Shown: positions 51,632 to 59,836 of the stretch, piece by piece
Numbering within the stretch: the stretch's first letter is position 1
Layout of the letters: each line of letters starts with the position of its first letter
Assembly: GCF_014650895.1 (NCBI RefSeq)
Contig: NZ_BMVV01000002.1
Location: 248,001 to 312,000, forward strand
DNA length: 64,000 nt
Source of the DNA: Streptomyces omiyaensis
Lineage (GTDB): Bacteria > Actinomycetota > Actinomycetes > Streptomycetales > Streptomycetaceae
Direction: 5' to 3'
Notes under the pieces: generated by a model
What the model was told of the DNA's origin: nothing
Seen by the model: the letters and a program-made list of their open reading frames with translations, nothing else
Database searches by the model: none
Made by a program: the position numbers and the translations under genes

Positions 51632-54277
51632 ATGCGACTCCGACTTCCCCGGTGGGCCGCGGTCACCTCCGTCCTCGCCGTCCTCGCGGGCGCGGGCACC
51701 TGGACCGCCGTCGCCCAGGACGAACCCCCGCCCGTCCAGCGCGAGGACCGGGCCCTCGACCTCGGCGGGGTGCGGATCGACACCTCGTACTTCACCGGCT
51801 CCGGCTCCGGCCGGCGCCCCGCCGTCCTGCTCGCGCACGGCTTCGGCGGCTCCAAGGACGACGTCCGCCCGCAGGCCGAACGGCTCGCCCGCGACGGCTA
51901 CGCCGTCCTCACCTGGTCCGCCCGCGGCTTCGGCGCCTCCGGCGGCGAGATCGGCCTCAACGACCCCGACCACGAGGTGAAGGACGTCGGCAGGCTCGTC
52001 GACTGGCTCGCCGCCCGCCCCGAGGTCCTCCTCGACAAGGCCGGCGACCCGCGCGTCGGCGTCACCGGCGCCTCCTACGGCGGCGCGATCTCCCTCCTCG
52101 CGGCCGGCCACGACCCCCGCGTCGACGCCATCGCCCCGCAGATCACCTACTGGAACCTCGCCGACGCCCTCTTCCCCGGCGGCGTCTACAAGAAGCTGTG
52201 GGCCGGGATCCTCTTCTCCATGGGCGCCGACGCCCGCGGGGACGCCTGCGGACGCTTCACCGCCGAGGTCTGCGCCCTGAAGGAGCGCGTCGCGGTCTCC
52301 GGCCGGCCCGACGCCGCCGCCCGGGCCCTCCTGGAGGCCCGCAGCCCCTCCGCCGTCGCGGACCGCATCAAGGTCCCCACCCTCGTCGTCCAGGGACAGA
52401 CCGACTCCCTCTTCACCCTCGACCAGTCCGACGCCCTGGCCCGCGCGCTCACCGCCAACGGCGCCCCCGTCGCCGTCGACTGGACCGCCGGCGGCCACGA
52501 CGGCGGCGACCGCGAGACCGGACGCGTCGAGGACCGGATCGGCGCCTGGTTCGACCGCTGGCTGAAGCGGGACGCCTCCGCCGACACCGGTCCCGCCTTC
52601 CGCGTCAGCCGCACCGGCGGCGTCGACTCCACCGACGGCCGCGCCACCCTCCGCGCCGCCACCGCCGACCGCTACCCGGGCCTGCGCGCGGACACCCGCG
52701 CCCTCCCCCTCGCCGGCCCGGCGCAGCGCTTCACCAACCCGGCCGGCGGCGCCCCGCCCGCCGTCTCCGCCGTCCCCGGCCTCGGCGGCGGCCTCGGCGG
52801 GCTCTCCTCCTCCCTCGGCGTCGGCCTCGCCCTCGACTTCCCCGGCCAGCACGCCCGCTTCGACGCGGCCCCGCGGACCACGCCGCTCCGCGTCACCGGC
52901 ACCCCGACCGTCCGGGTGAAGGTCACCTCCGGCGCCCCCGACGGCTCCGCCGTCCTCTTCGCCAAGGTGTACGACGTCGGGCCCGGCGGACGCGGGCAGG
53001 TGCTGCCTTCCCAGCTCGTCACCCCGGTCCGCGTCGAGGACGCGGGCAAGGGCCGGTCCGTCACCCTCACCCTGCCCGCGATCGACCACGAGGTGGAGGC
53101 CGGGCACCGGCTGCGCCTCGTCGTCTCGGCCACCGACCTCGGCTACGCCTCCCCGGTCGCCACCGCCGGCTACACCGTCGCCGTCGAGGGCCCCCTCACG
53201 GTGCCCACCGCGCCCGCCGTCACCACCCAGGCCGCCGGCCTGCCCTGGTGGGTCTGGGGCCTGCCGGCGGCCGGCCTCGCCGTCGCCGCGGCCCTCCTGC
53301 TGACCGCCCGCCGCCGCGCGGCCGGTCCGCCGCCGGACCCCGCCCTCGCCGCCGTCCCGCTCCAGATCACCGGCCTGTCGAAGAAGTACAAGGGCGGCGA
53401 GCGGTACTCGGTCCGCGACCTCTCCTTCCGCGTCGAACAGGGCCAGGTCCTCGGCCTCCTCGGCCCCAACGGCGCCGGGAAGACCACCACCCTGCGCATG
53501 CTCATGGGCCTGATCACGCCCGACGAGGGCGAGATCCGGGTCTTCGGCCGGGCCGTCCGCCCCGGCGAACCCGTCCTCTCCCGGGTCGGCTCCTTCGTCG
53601 AGGGCTCCGGCTTCCTGCCGCACCTCACCGGCCGGGAGAACCTGGAGCTGTACTGGAAGGCCACCGGCCGCCCCGCCGAGGACGCCCACCTCGACGAGGC
53701 CCTGCGCATCGCCAACCTGGGCGGCGCCCTCCAGCGGGCCGTCCGCACCTACTCGCAGGGCATGCGGCAGCGCCTCGCCATCGCCCAGGCGATGCTCGGC
53801 CTCCCCGACCTCCTCATCCTCGACGAACCCACCAACGGCCTCGACCCGCCGCAGATCCGCGAGATGCGGGAGGTGATGATCCGGTACGCCGCGGCCGGCC
53901 GCACCGTCATCGTCTCCAGCCACCTCCTCGCGGAGGTCGAGCAGTCCTGCACCCACCTCGTCGTCATGGACCGCGGACAGCTCGTCCAGGCCGGCCCGGT
54001 CGCCGAGATCACCGGCGCGGGCGACACCCTGCTCGTCACCCTCGGCGCGCCCGTCACCGACGCGCTCGTCGAGAAGGTCGCGGCCCTGCCCGGAGTCGGC
54101 TCCGCGGTCCGCGCCGAGGACGGCCTCCTGGTCCGCCTCGACGCCCCCGACGGCTCCGCCGCCGACGCGACCGCGCTGATCGGCGACCTCGTCCGCCTGG
54201 ACGTCCCGCTGACCGGGGTCGGCCCGCACCGACGCCTGGAGGACGCCTTCCTGACTCTGATCGGAGGATCGGCATGA
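51632..54277 (+). CDS. fusion of extracytoplasmic S15-like hydrolase and ABC transporter ATPase
   Basis: This 881-residue protein joins two normally separate enzymes. Residues 1-28 are a signal anchor. Residues 40-315 are an alpha/beta hydrolase of the X-Pro dipeptidyl-peptidase (S15)/CocE type, with Ser148 in GASYG, Asp258 in QGQTD and His289 in GGHDGG. Residues 320-525 look like the family's jelly-roll domain. A transmembrane helix (about 539-558) leads to a full ABC ATPase at 577-881: Walker A GPNGAGKT (611-618), signature YSQGMRQRL, Walker B LLILDEP (727-733) and switch His764. The hydrolase must face outside and the ATPase inside. The next gene, overlapping by ATGA, is an ABC-2 permease, so the system is a hydrolase-coupled transporter. 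Confidence 0.88.
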   Translation: MRLRLPRWAAVTSVLAVLAGAGTWTAVAQDEPPPVQREDRALDLGGVRIDTSYFTGSGSGRRPAVLLAHGFGGSKDDVRPQAERLARDGYAVLTWSARGFGASGGEIGLNDPDHEVKDVGRLVDWLAARPEVLLDKAGDPRVGVTGASYGGAISLLAAGHDPRVDAIAPQITYWNLADALFPGGVYKKLWAGILFSMGADARGDACGRFTAEVCALKERVAVSGRPDAAARALLEARSPSAVADRIKVPTLVVQGQTDSLFTLDQSDALARALTANGAPVAVDWTAGGHDGGDRETGRVEDRIGAWFDRWLKRDASADTGPAFRVSRTGGVDSTDGRATLRAATADRYPGLRADTRALPLAGPAQRFTNPAGGAPPAVSAVPGLGGGLGGLSSSLGVGLALDFPGQHARFDAAPRTTPLRVTGTPTVRVKVTSGAPDGSAVLFAKVYDVGPGGRGQVLPSQLVTPVRVEDAGKGRSVTLTLPAIDHEVEAGHRLRLVVSATDLGYASPVATAGYTVAVEGPLTVPTAPAVTTQAAGLPWWVWGLPAAGLAVAAALLLTARRRAAGPPPDPALAAVPLQITGLSKKYKGGERYSVRDLSFRVEQGQVLGLLGPNGAGKTTTLRMLMGLITPDEGEIRVFGRAVRPGEPVLSRVGSFVEGSGFLPHLTGRENLELYWKATGRPAEDAHLDEALRIANLGGALQRAVRTYSQGMRQRLAIAQAMLGLPDLLILDEPTNGLDPPQIREMREVMIRYAAAGRTVIVSSHLLAEVEQSCTHLVVMDRGQLVQAGPVAEITGAGDTLLVTLGAPVTDALVEKVAALPGVGSAVRAEDGLLVRLDAPDGSAADATALIGDLVRLDVPLTGVGPHRRLEDAFLTLIGGSA

Positions 54278-55152
54278 CCGCGACGGCCACCCGGCCCGGC
54301 CCCGAGGCCGGAGCCCCCGGCTACCGCCCCGGACGCACCCTGCCGCTGCGCGTCGAGGCCCTGCGCCAGTGGAAGCGCCGCCGCACCCTGGTGATGGCCG
54401 GGGTGCTGGCCGCCCTGCCCTTCGTCCTGATCGTGGCCTTCGCCATCGGCGGCCCCGACGGCGACGACCGCGGCGGCGGCCGGATCACCCTCATGGACAC
54501 GGCGACCGCCTCGGGCGCCAACTTCGCCGCGACCTGCCTCTTCGTCTCGGCCGGTTTCCTCCTCGTGATCCCCGTGGCCCTCTTCTGCGGCGACACCGTC
54601 GCCTCCGAGGCGGGCTGGTCCTCGCTCCGCTACCTCCTGGCGGCGCCCGTGCCGCGCTCCCGGCTGCTCGCCGCCAAGCTGACGGTCGCGCTCGGCTACA
54701 GCGCGGCGGCGCTCTTCCTCCTTCCGCTGCTCGCCCTCGCCGCCGGCACGGTCGCCTACGGCTGGGGCCCGCTCCAACTCCCCACCGGCGGCTCGCTCCC
54801 GGCCGGCGAGTCCGTCCTCCGGCTGCTGATCGCCACCGCCTTCGTCCTCGTCTCCCAGCTGGTCACCGCGGGCCTCGCCTTCTGGCTCTCCACCCGCACC
54901 GACGCCCCGCTCGGCGCGGTCGGCGGAGCCGTCGGCCTGACCATCGTCGGCAACGTCCTGGACGCGGTCACGGCGCTCGGCGACTGGCGCGACTTCCTGC
55001 CCGCGCACTGGCAGTTCGCCTGGATCGACGCCCTCCAGCCCCGGCTGGAGTGGGGCGGCATGGCCCAGGGGGCGGCGATCTCCGTCACCTACGCCCTGGT
55101 CCTGTTCGCCCTCGCCTTCCGGGGCTTCGCCCGCAAGGACATCGTGTCCTGA
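54274..55152 (+). CDS. ABC-2 type permease partner of the fusion ATPase
   Basis: This 292-residue integral membrane protein has a charged N-terminal segment (VEALRQWKRRRTLVM) and about six helices: about 38-57, 85-105, 126-150, 176-200, 207-230 and 260-285. The pattern fits an ABC-2 permease. The segment SEAGWSSLRYLLAAPVPRSRLLAAKL (about 107-132) is a typical cytoplasmic coupling region. The ATG overlaps the fusion gene's TGA, so permease and ATPase are made together. There is no other ABC partner nearby. The substrate is unknown. Confidence 0.88.
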   Translation: MTATATRPGPEAGAPGYRPGRTLPLRVEALRQWKRRRTLVMAGVLAALPFVLIVAFAIGGPDGDDRGGGRITLMDTATASGANFAATCLFVSAGFLLVIPVALFCGDTVASEAGWSSLRYLLAAPVPRSRLLAAKLTVALGYSAAALFLLPLLALAAGTVAYGWGPLQLPTGGSLPAGESVLRLLIATAFVLVSQLVTAGLAFWLSTRTDAPLGAVGGAVGLTIVGNVLDAVTALGDWRDFLPAHWQFAWIDALQPRLEWGGMAQGAAISVTYALVLFALAFRGFARKDIVS

Positions 55153-55171
55153 GCCGGCGCGGGACGCGGTC

Positions 55172-55888
55172 TCACAGCCACCCCCTCCGAGCCGCTTCCG
55201 CGCCCGCGCGGAAGCGGCTCGTCGTCCCCAGGGCGGCCAGCAGCTCGCCCACCCGCCGGCTGTACGTCCGCGCCGACATGCCGAGCCGGGCGGCCGCCGC
55301 CTCGTCCGTCAGTCCCGACAACAGCGCCTCCAGGACCGGCCGCAGCTGCTCCGGCAGCCCGCCCGGGGGTCTCGGCGGCGGGACGCGCCCCAGCTCCTCG
55401 GCCCCCGCCCAGCAGAGGTGATGGGTCCGCACCAGGGCCTGCACCACCACCGGGTCCCTGATGAGCAACAGCCCGTTGTACAACAACTCCAGGTCGAGCG
55501 GGACCGCCGCCACCGTGCGGTCCACCACGATCAGCTTGAACGGGATCGCGTCGGTGACCCGCGCCCGCCCCGGTATCCGAGGCCACTGCTCCAGCCGGGG
55601 CAGCGCGTGCCGGGGCACGATCCGCCGCACCTCCCCGGCCCGCTCCGCCGCCGCGCGCATGCACGCTCCCGCCAGCTCCAGGAACGGCTCGGGGATCGCG
55701 CGGTCCGCCGAGGCCACCGGATCGTCGAAGGTCAGCAGCTCGTGCCGGGTCGAGGCGGCCAGCCCGGCGAGCGCCGCGCTGATGCGCCGCGCCCCCCGGA
55801 CCGGTCGTCCCGCAGGCCGCTGCCCCTCGGTCGCGGCCCGGTTCATCGCCGAACGGGCGAGCATCACGGCGCCCGCGCTGTCCGCCAC
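55172..55888 (-). CDS. LuxR-type helix-turn-helix regulator
   Basis: This 238-residue protein ends in a LuxR-type DNA-binding domain (LEALLSGLTDEAAAARLGMSARTYSRRVGELLAALG, about 187-222). The N-terminal part of about 150 residues has no clear receiver or PAS signature, but includes a phospholipase-D-like/TrmB-like stretch seen in some Streptomyces HTH proteins (FKLIVVDRTVAAVPLDLE, about 117-134). The GTG start follows GGTGG. It is convergent with the hydrolase-ABC operon, and its stop is 19 bp from the permease stop. Confidence 0.8.
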   Translation of the reverse strand: MADSAGAVMLARSAMNRAATEGQRPAGRPVRGARRISAALAGLAASTRHELLTFDDPVASADRAIPEPFLELAGACMRAAAERAGEVRRIVPRHALPRLEQWPRIPGRARVTDAIPFKLIVVDRTVAAVPLDLELLYNGLLLIRDPVVVQALVRTHHLCWAGAEELGRVPPPRPPGGLPEQLRPVLEALLSGLTDEAAAARLGMSARTYSRRVGELLAALGTTSRFRAGAEAARRGWL

Positions 55889-56155
55889 CGCTGACCACCC
55901 CCGCCCGATCGATGTCCACTCAATGTACTCACGTGACTGCGCACGGTGACAACCCCTGGAGACAAACCTGGCGTCTCCATGCCACTGCCCCCCGTTCCGC
56001 CTTCCGTTGCCACATCGAGATCCATCCGCAACTCCTTCGCGGGGTCCGCACGCGCCTCCCGTTCGTCACAGTCGCAGGAGCCGGGCGCGGCTCCCGCCGC
56101 ACCCGAAGGCGACCCGCGCCCGGAACGAATGCCGTACGCAGACGGGGAGTTGTCC

Positions 56156-57739
56156 ATGAATCGTGCTCACAGGAGAAGCGGGGTCCTCGCCGCGGCGCTC
56201 GCCGCCGGGCTCCTCCTCGGAGGCTGCGCGAGCGGGTCGCAACGGTCGGACGGGTCGGCGGGCGACCACCGGAAGCCCGCCCACGGCGTCCCCGACGGCG
56301 GCCGCACCGCCGCGCCCTCCGCCCCGGCCGACGGGCGCGCCGAGGACGGGCCCGAGGGCGAGCGGCGCGGCCCCGTCCCCGCCGCCGACTACCTGTCCAC
56401 CTTCGCCCTCGACGTCGACACCGCCTCGTACGGCTACGCCCGCCGCTCGCTCGCCGAGGGCCGCCTGCCCGACCCCTCCACCGTGCGGCCCGAGGAGTTC
56501 GTCAACAGCTTCCGCCCCGACTACCCGCGCCCCGCCGACGACGGCTTCAGCGTCACCGTCGACGGTGCCGGCACCGGGGCCGAGGGCTGGTCGCTGGTCC
56601 GCGTCGGCCTCGCCACCCGGGGCGCGGACCGGGCGGGCGAACGCCCGCCCGCCGCCCTCACCTTCGTCGTCGACGTCTCCGGCTCGATGGGCGAGCCCGG
56701 CCGCCTCGACCTCGTCCAGCACTCCCTGCGGCTCGCAGCCGACGGCCTGCGCGACGACGACTCGGTCGCCCTCGTCGCCTTCAGCGACCAGGCCGAGACC
56801 CTGCTGCCGATGACCCGTCTCGGCGAGGCCCGCCACCGCGTCCGCGAGGCCGTCGACTCGCTCGCCGTCCGCTCCTCCACCCACCTGGAGGCCGGGCTGC
56901 GCACCGGCTACGACGTCGCCTCCGAGGGGCGCCGCGAGGGGGCCACCAACCGGGTCGTGCTGCTCTCCGACGCCCTCGCCAACAGCGGCGAGACGAGCGC
57001 GGACGCCCTCCTCGGGCACATCGACGAGCAGCGCAGGGAGCACGGCATCACCCTCTTCGGGGTGGGCGTCGGCAGCGAGTACGGCGACGAACTGATGGAG
57101 CGGCTGGCCGACAAGGGGGACGGGCAGACCGCCTACGTCTCCACCCGGGAGCAGGCCCGCAAGGTCTTCGTCGACCAGCTGCCCGCCCAGGTGCGACTGC
57201 GCGCCCGGGACGCCAAGGCGCAGGTCGCCTTCGACCGGGAGACCGTGGAGAGGTTCCGGCTGATCGGCTACGAGAACCGCGCCGTCGCCGACGAGGACTT
57301 CCGGGACGACCGGGTCGACGGCGGCGAGGTCGGCGCCGGACACACCGTCACCGCCCTGTACGTGGTGAAGACCCGGCCCGGCGCGCGCGGCCGGATCGCC
57401 ACCGCCACCGTCCGCTGGCTCGACCCCGACTCCCGCTCCCCGCAGGAGCGTTCGGGCACCGTCGAAGCCTCCGCCCTGCAGGCCGGACTCTGGGGTTCCG
57501 GCCGCGACAGCCTCCAGCTCTCCGCGATCTCGGCCTACTTCGCGGAGTCGCTGCGCGGCGGCTCCCTGCCCGGCGCCCCGCGCCTCGCCGAGCTGGCCGG
57601 GTACGCCGACGGCATCCGGGGCCGCTCCGGCTCGGCGGTCGTCGGGGAGCTGGCCGAGGCGGTCCGGCAGGCGGACCGGCTGCTCGGGGAACGTCCGCCC
57701 GCGGAGGGGGAGTTCGGATCCTCCGACCCGTACGCCTGA
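56156..57739 (+). CDS. vWA-domain lipoprotein (YfbK-like)
   Basis: This 527-residue lipoprotein has a type II signal peptide ending in the lipobox LLLGGC (about 22-27), then a Pro/Asp-rich linker. An N-terminal vWF_A-associated domain follows (FALDVDTASYGYARRSL, about 82-98). The vWA domain has the MIDAS motif DVSGSMG (about 172-178, Asp-x-Ser-x-Ser) and SDALANSG. A DUF3520-like C-terminal region ends the protein. It binds a metal and probably other proteins at the cell surface. GGGGAG stands 6 bases before the ATG. In-frame sequence upstream to 55946 has no signal and is rejected. A perfect 36-bp palindrome follows. Confidence 0.88.
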   Translation: MNRAHRRSGVLAAALAAGLLLGGCASGSQRSDGSAGDHRKPAHGVPDGGRTAAPSAPADGRAEDGPEGERRGPVPAADYLSTFALDVDTASYGYARRSLAEGRLPDPSTVRPEEFVNSFRPDYPRPADDGFSVTVDGAGTGAEGWSLVRVGLATRGADRAGERPPAALTFVVDVSGSMGEPGRLDLVQHSLRLAADGLRDDDSVALVAFSDQAETLLPMTRLGEARHRVREAVDSLAVRSSTHLEAGLRTGYDVASEGRREGATNRVVLLSDALANSGETSADALLGHIDEQRREHGITLFGVGVGSEYGDELMERLADKGDGQTAYVSTREQARKVFVDQLPAQVRLRARDAKAQVAFDRETVERFRLIGYENRAVADEDFRDDRVDGGEVGAGHTVTALYVVKTRPGARGRIATATVRWLDPDSRSPQERSGTVEASALQAGLWGSGRDSLQLSAISAYFAESLRGGSLPGAPRLAELAGYADGIRGRSGSAVVGELAEAVRQADRLLGERPPAEGEFGSSDPYA

Positions 57740-57744
57740 GTCTT

Positions 57745-57780
57745 CGGCCCCCCGTCACGCGCGCGCGTGACGGGGGGCCG
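57745..57780 (+). terminator. 36-bp perfect palindrome after the vWA gene
   Basis: CGGCCCCCCGTCACGCG (57745-57761) and its complement (57764-57780) are separated by a 2-base centre that itself pairs. It starts 5 bases after the stop. Confidence 0.8.
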
Positions 57781-57823
57781 AGAGGAACGGGCGGCTCCGC
57801 CGGGGGAGCGGCATCATGACCCC

Positions 57824-58291
57824 ATGGCCACCCTGCTGCTCGCCCTCGCCGTCGGAAGCACCGGCCTCTACGCCGGTTTCCTCCTGATCTTCCTCACCGG
57901 GATCATGCCCGCCCTGGGCCGCCTCACGGACGCCGCGTTCGTCACCGCGATGCGCCGCGTGAACGAGGCGGTGCCCAGGGCGGTCTTCATGACCGTCTTC
58001 GCCGCCTCGGCCGTCCTCCCCCTCGCCGCCTACCTGGTGCCGGTCGACGGCCGCACCGACGCGCAGCGCTGGCTCGTCCTCGCCGGCTTCGTCTGCGCGG
58101 TCCTCAACCACCTGGTCACCGTCGTCGGCAACGTCCCCCTCAACGTCGCGCTCGCCGCCGCGGAGGGGTCCGACGAGGACCCGGCCGCGACCCGCGCCGC
58201 CTTCGAGGCGCGCTGGAACGCCTGCCACCGGATCCGCACGGCCCTGATCGTCGTGGCCTTCGGCCTGCTCACGGCCGCCGCCGTCGGCTGA
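57824..58291 (+). CDS. DUF1772 family membrane protein
   Basis: This 155-residue integral membrane protein has four hydrophobic helices: about 2-26, 51-70, 82-104 and 135-154. The loop between helices 1 and 2 contains MPALGRLTDAAFVTAMRRVNEAVPRA. The segment NVPLNVALAA with RWNACHRIRTAL near the end is typical of DUF1772/anthrone-oxygenase-like proteins. The function is unknown. GGGGGAG lies further upstream than usual (about 14 bases); an out-of-frame ATG at 57816 competes with it. Confidence 0.75.
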   Translation: MATLLLALAVGSTGLYAGFLLIFLTGIMPALGRLTDAAFVTAMRRVNEAVPRAVFMTVFAASAVLPLAAYLVPVDGRTDAQRWLVLAGFVCAVLNHLVTVVGNVPLNVALAAAEGSDEDPAATRAAFEARWNACHRIRTALIVVAFGLLTAAAVG

Positions 58292-58512
58292 TCCCGCAGG
58301 CCGCCGGAGGCTTCCGGAGGGCGCCCGGGCGGGCCGCCGGGCGGGCGGTGAAACCGACCGTCGGGTCTTCTTGGACCCCCGGATGGCGCGATCTCGTCGA
58401 AGATCACCCCCTTCGCATCCGCAGGGACCCTTCAAAACCAAACTACCGAGTCCGAAACATGCTGTCGGTGCGCACGCACTTCCGGCCCCTGGCGAGAAGC
58501 CGCCGTCCTTAT

Positions 58513-58551
58513 ATCCCTGCAAAGGGGGTGAATCACCCCGATTTCAGGGAT
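58513..58551. promoter_or_regulatory. nested inverted repeats upstream of the SARP gene
   Basis: GGGGTGA-A-TCACCCC (58525-58539) is a perfect 15-bp palindrome. It lies between ATCCCTG (58513-58519) and CAGGGAT (58545-58551), which form a second, outer pair symmetric about the same centre. This looks like a complex operator or a cruciform-forming site. Confidence 0.65.
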
Positions 58552-58578
58552 CCGGATTCCATACCTTCCGGTTTCTTA

Positions 58579-58608
58579 TTGACATGACCAGGGGGGTCTT
58601 TTTTTAAT
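58579..58608 (+). promoter_or_regulatory. consensus promoter of the SARP gene
   Basis: A perfect -35 TTGACA (58579-58584), 18-bp spacing and TTTAAT (58603-58608) stand 40 bases before the GTG at 58648. The spacer contains GACC-AGGGG-GGTC and a run of seven T. The whole gap 58292-58647 is less G+C-rich than the rest of the window and has no gene. Confidence 0.7.
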
Positions 58609-58647
58609 CAAGCGAGGATCCGCGTGCGCAGACACCGAGGGGGCAGA

Positions 58648-59679
58648 GTGGACGTCCACGTCCTGGGGGGACTGACGGTCCGTGAGGGCGGGGTGTCGAT
58701 CACCCCGACCGCGGCCGCGCCGCGCCAGGTCCTCGCCCTGCTCGCCGCCTTCGCCGGCCAGGTCGTCCCCGTCACCGTCCTCACCGAGGAGCTCTGGCCC
58801 TCCGGCGCCCCGCGCGGCGCCCGCACCGAACTCGCGACCCACATAGCCGAGCTGCGCGCCCTCATCGCCCGCGCCCTGCACGAGTCCGAGGACGGCGAGG
58901 CCACGGGCGGCTGGACCGAGCGGCGCACCGCCGACGCGGTGCTCGTCTCGCTCCCCGGCGGCTACCGGCTCGACACCGGCGTCGGCGTCCACGACATCGG
59001 CCAGTTCGAGCGCGCGGCCGGCGCCGGCTACCGCGCCATGGACACCGGCGACCTGGGCCGCGCCTCGCTCCGGCTCGGCGAGGCCCTCGCCCTCTGGCGC
59101 GGCGAGCCCTACGCGGGCGTCGCCGCCGGTCCCTGCCTGCGCCGCGAGATCGAGCGCCTGGAGACGGCCCGCCTCAGCGTCCTCGACCAGTGGGTCGAGG
59201 CCCAGCTCGGCCTCGGCCGGCACGAGGAGATCCTCTCCGAGCTCCCCGGCCTCGCCGCCCGCTACGCCACCAACGAACCGCTCCAGGCCCACCTCATGGT
59301 CGCCCTGCTCCGCTGCGGCCGCCACGAGGAGGCCCTCGCCGTCTACGAGCGGCTCCGCACCGTCCTCCAGCGGGAGAGCGGCATGGAGCCCTCCGCCCGG
59401 CTCCGCCGCCTCCAGCACTCGGTCCTCGCCGTCCGCCACACGCGCGTGGGCGCCGGAAGCGGCGCGTCCCGCGCGGGCGGCTCCGCCGGCCTCTTCGGCG
59501 CCGCGCCCGGATACGCCCCCGGTGCCGCGGGCTCCGCGCGGGGCGAAGGGGCGCCGACCGTCACCTGGTACGGTTCCGCCCTGCCGCGCGTCCCCGCCCA
59601 GCCCCAGCCCGGCCGCACCGACGCCGCCGCGGGCGGCGCCGCCGTCGGGGCCGCGACGGGCGTGGCCATGGCGGTCTGA
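58648..59679 (+). CDS. SARP-family regulator with BTAD domain
   Basis: This 343-residue regulator has an OmpR-like winged helix at about 1-95: DVHVLGGLTVREGGVSI, then LTEELWPSGAPRGARTELATHIAELR. A bacterial transcriptional activation domain (BTAD) follows at about 100-240 (FERAAGAGYRAMDTGDLGRA through YERLRTVLQRESGMEPSARLRRL). A Gly/Ala-rich C-terminal tail of about 80 residues ends the protein. There is no ATPase domain, as in small pathway-specific activators. GTG 58648 (with GAGGGGG) is preferred; a GTG at 58624 would start only about 9 bases past the predicted transcript start. Confidence 0.85.
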   Translation: MDVHVLGGLTVREGGVSITPTAAAPRQVLALLAAFAGQVVPVTVLTEELWPSGAPRGARTELATHIAELRALIARALHESEDGEATGGWTERRTADAVLVSLPGGYRLDTGVGVHDIGQFERAAGAGYRAMDTGDLGRASLRLGEALALWRGEPYAGVAAGPCLRREIERLETARLSVLDQWVEAQLGLGRHEEILSELPGLAARYATNEPLQAHLMVALLRCGRHEEALAVYERLRTVLQRESGMEPSARLRRLQHSVLAVRHTRVGAGSGASRAGGSAGLFGAAPGYAPGAAGSARGEGAPTVTWYGSALPRVPAQPQPGRTDAAAGGAAVGAATGVAMAV

Positions 59680-59744
59680 CGCTCCGTCGGTTCCGCCCGT
59701 CGGGGGATCCGGCACCCCGGGGAATGAAGTGCCGCACGTCACCG

Positions 59745-59776
59745 TTGACCCGCTCCCGAGACCGAATTAGTTTCGG
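59745..59776 (+). promoter_or_regulatory. promoter and dyad upstream of the GAF regulator gene
   Basis: TTGACC (59745-59750), 17 bases, TAGTTT (59768-59773) form a good promoter. CCGAA-TTAGT-TTCGG (59762-59776) is a perfect dyad covering the -10, so binding there would block transcription. Confidence 0.5.
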
Positions 59777-59836
59777 CCGCCAGGACGGGTTTCCTCCGAG
59801 GTGCCCGATTTAAGCTCGACGACGGGGGTGGGGGCC

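Noticed and set aside
55946..56155. N-terminal extension of the vWA protein.
   Set aside because: The frame is open, but it would bury the lipoprotein signal 70 residues inside. ATG 56156 has a good ribosome site and starts a complete type II signal peptide.
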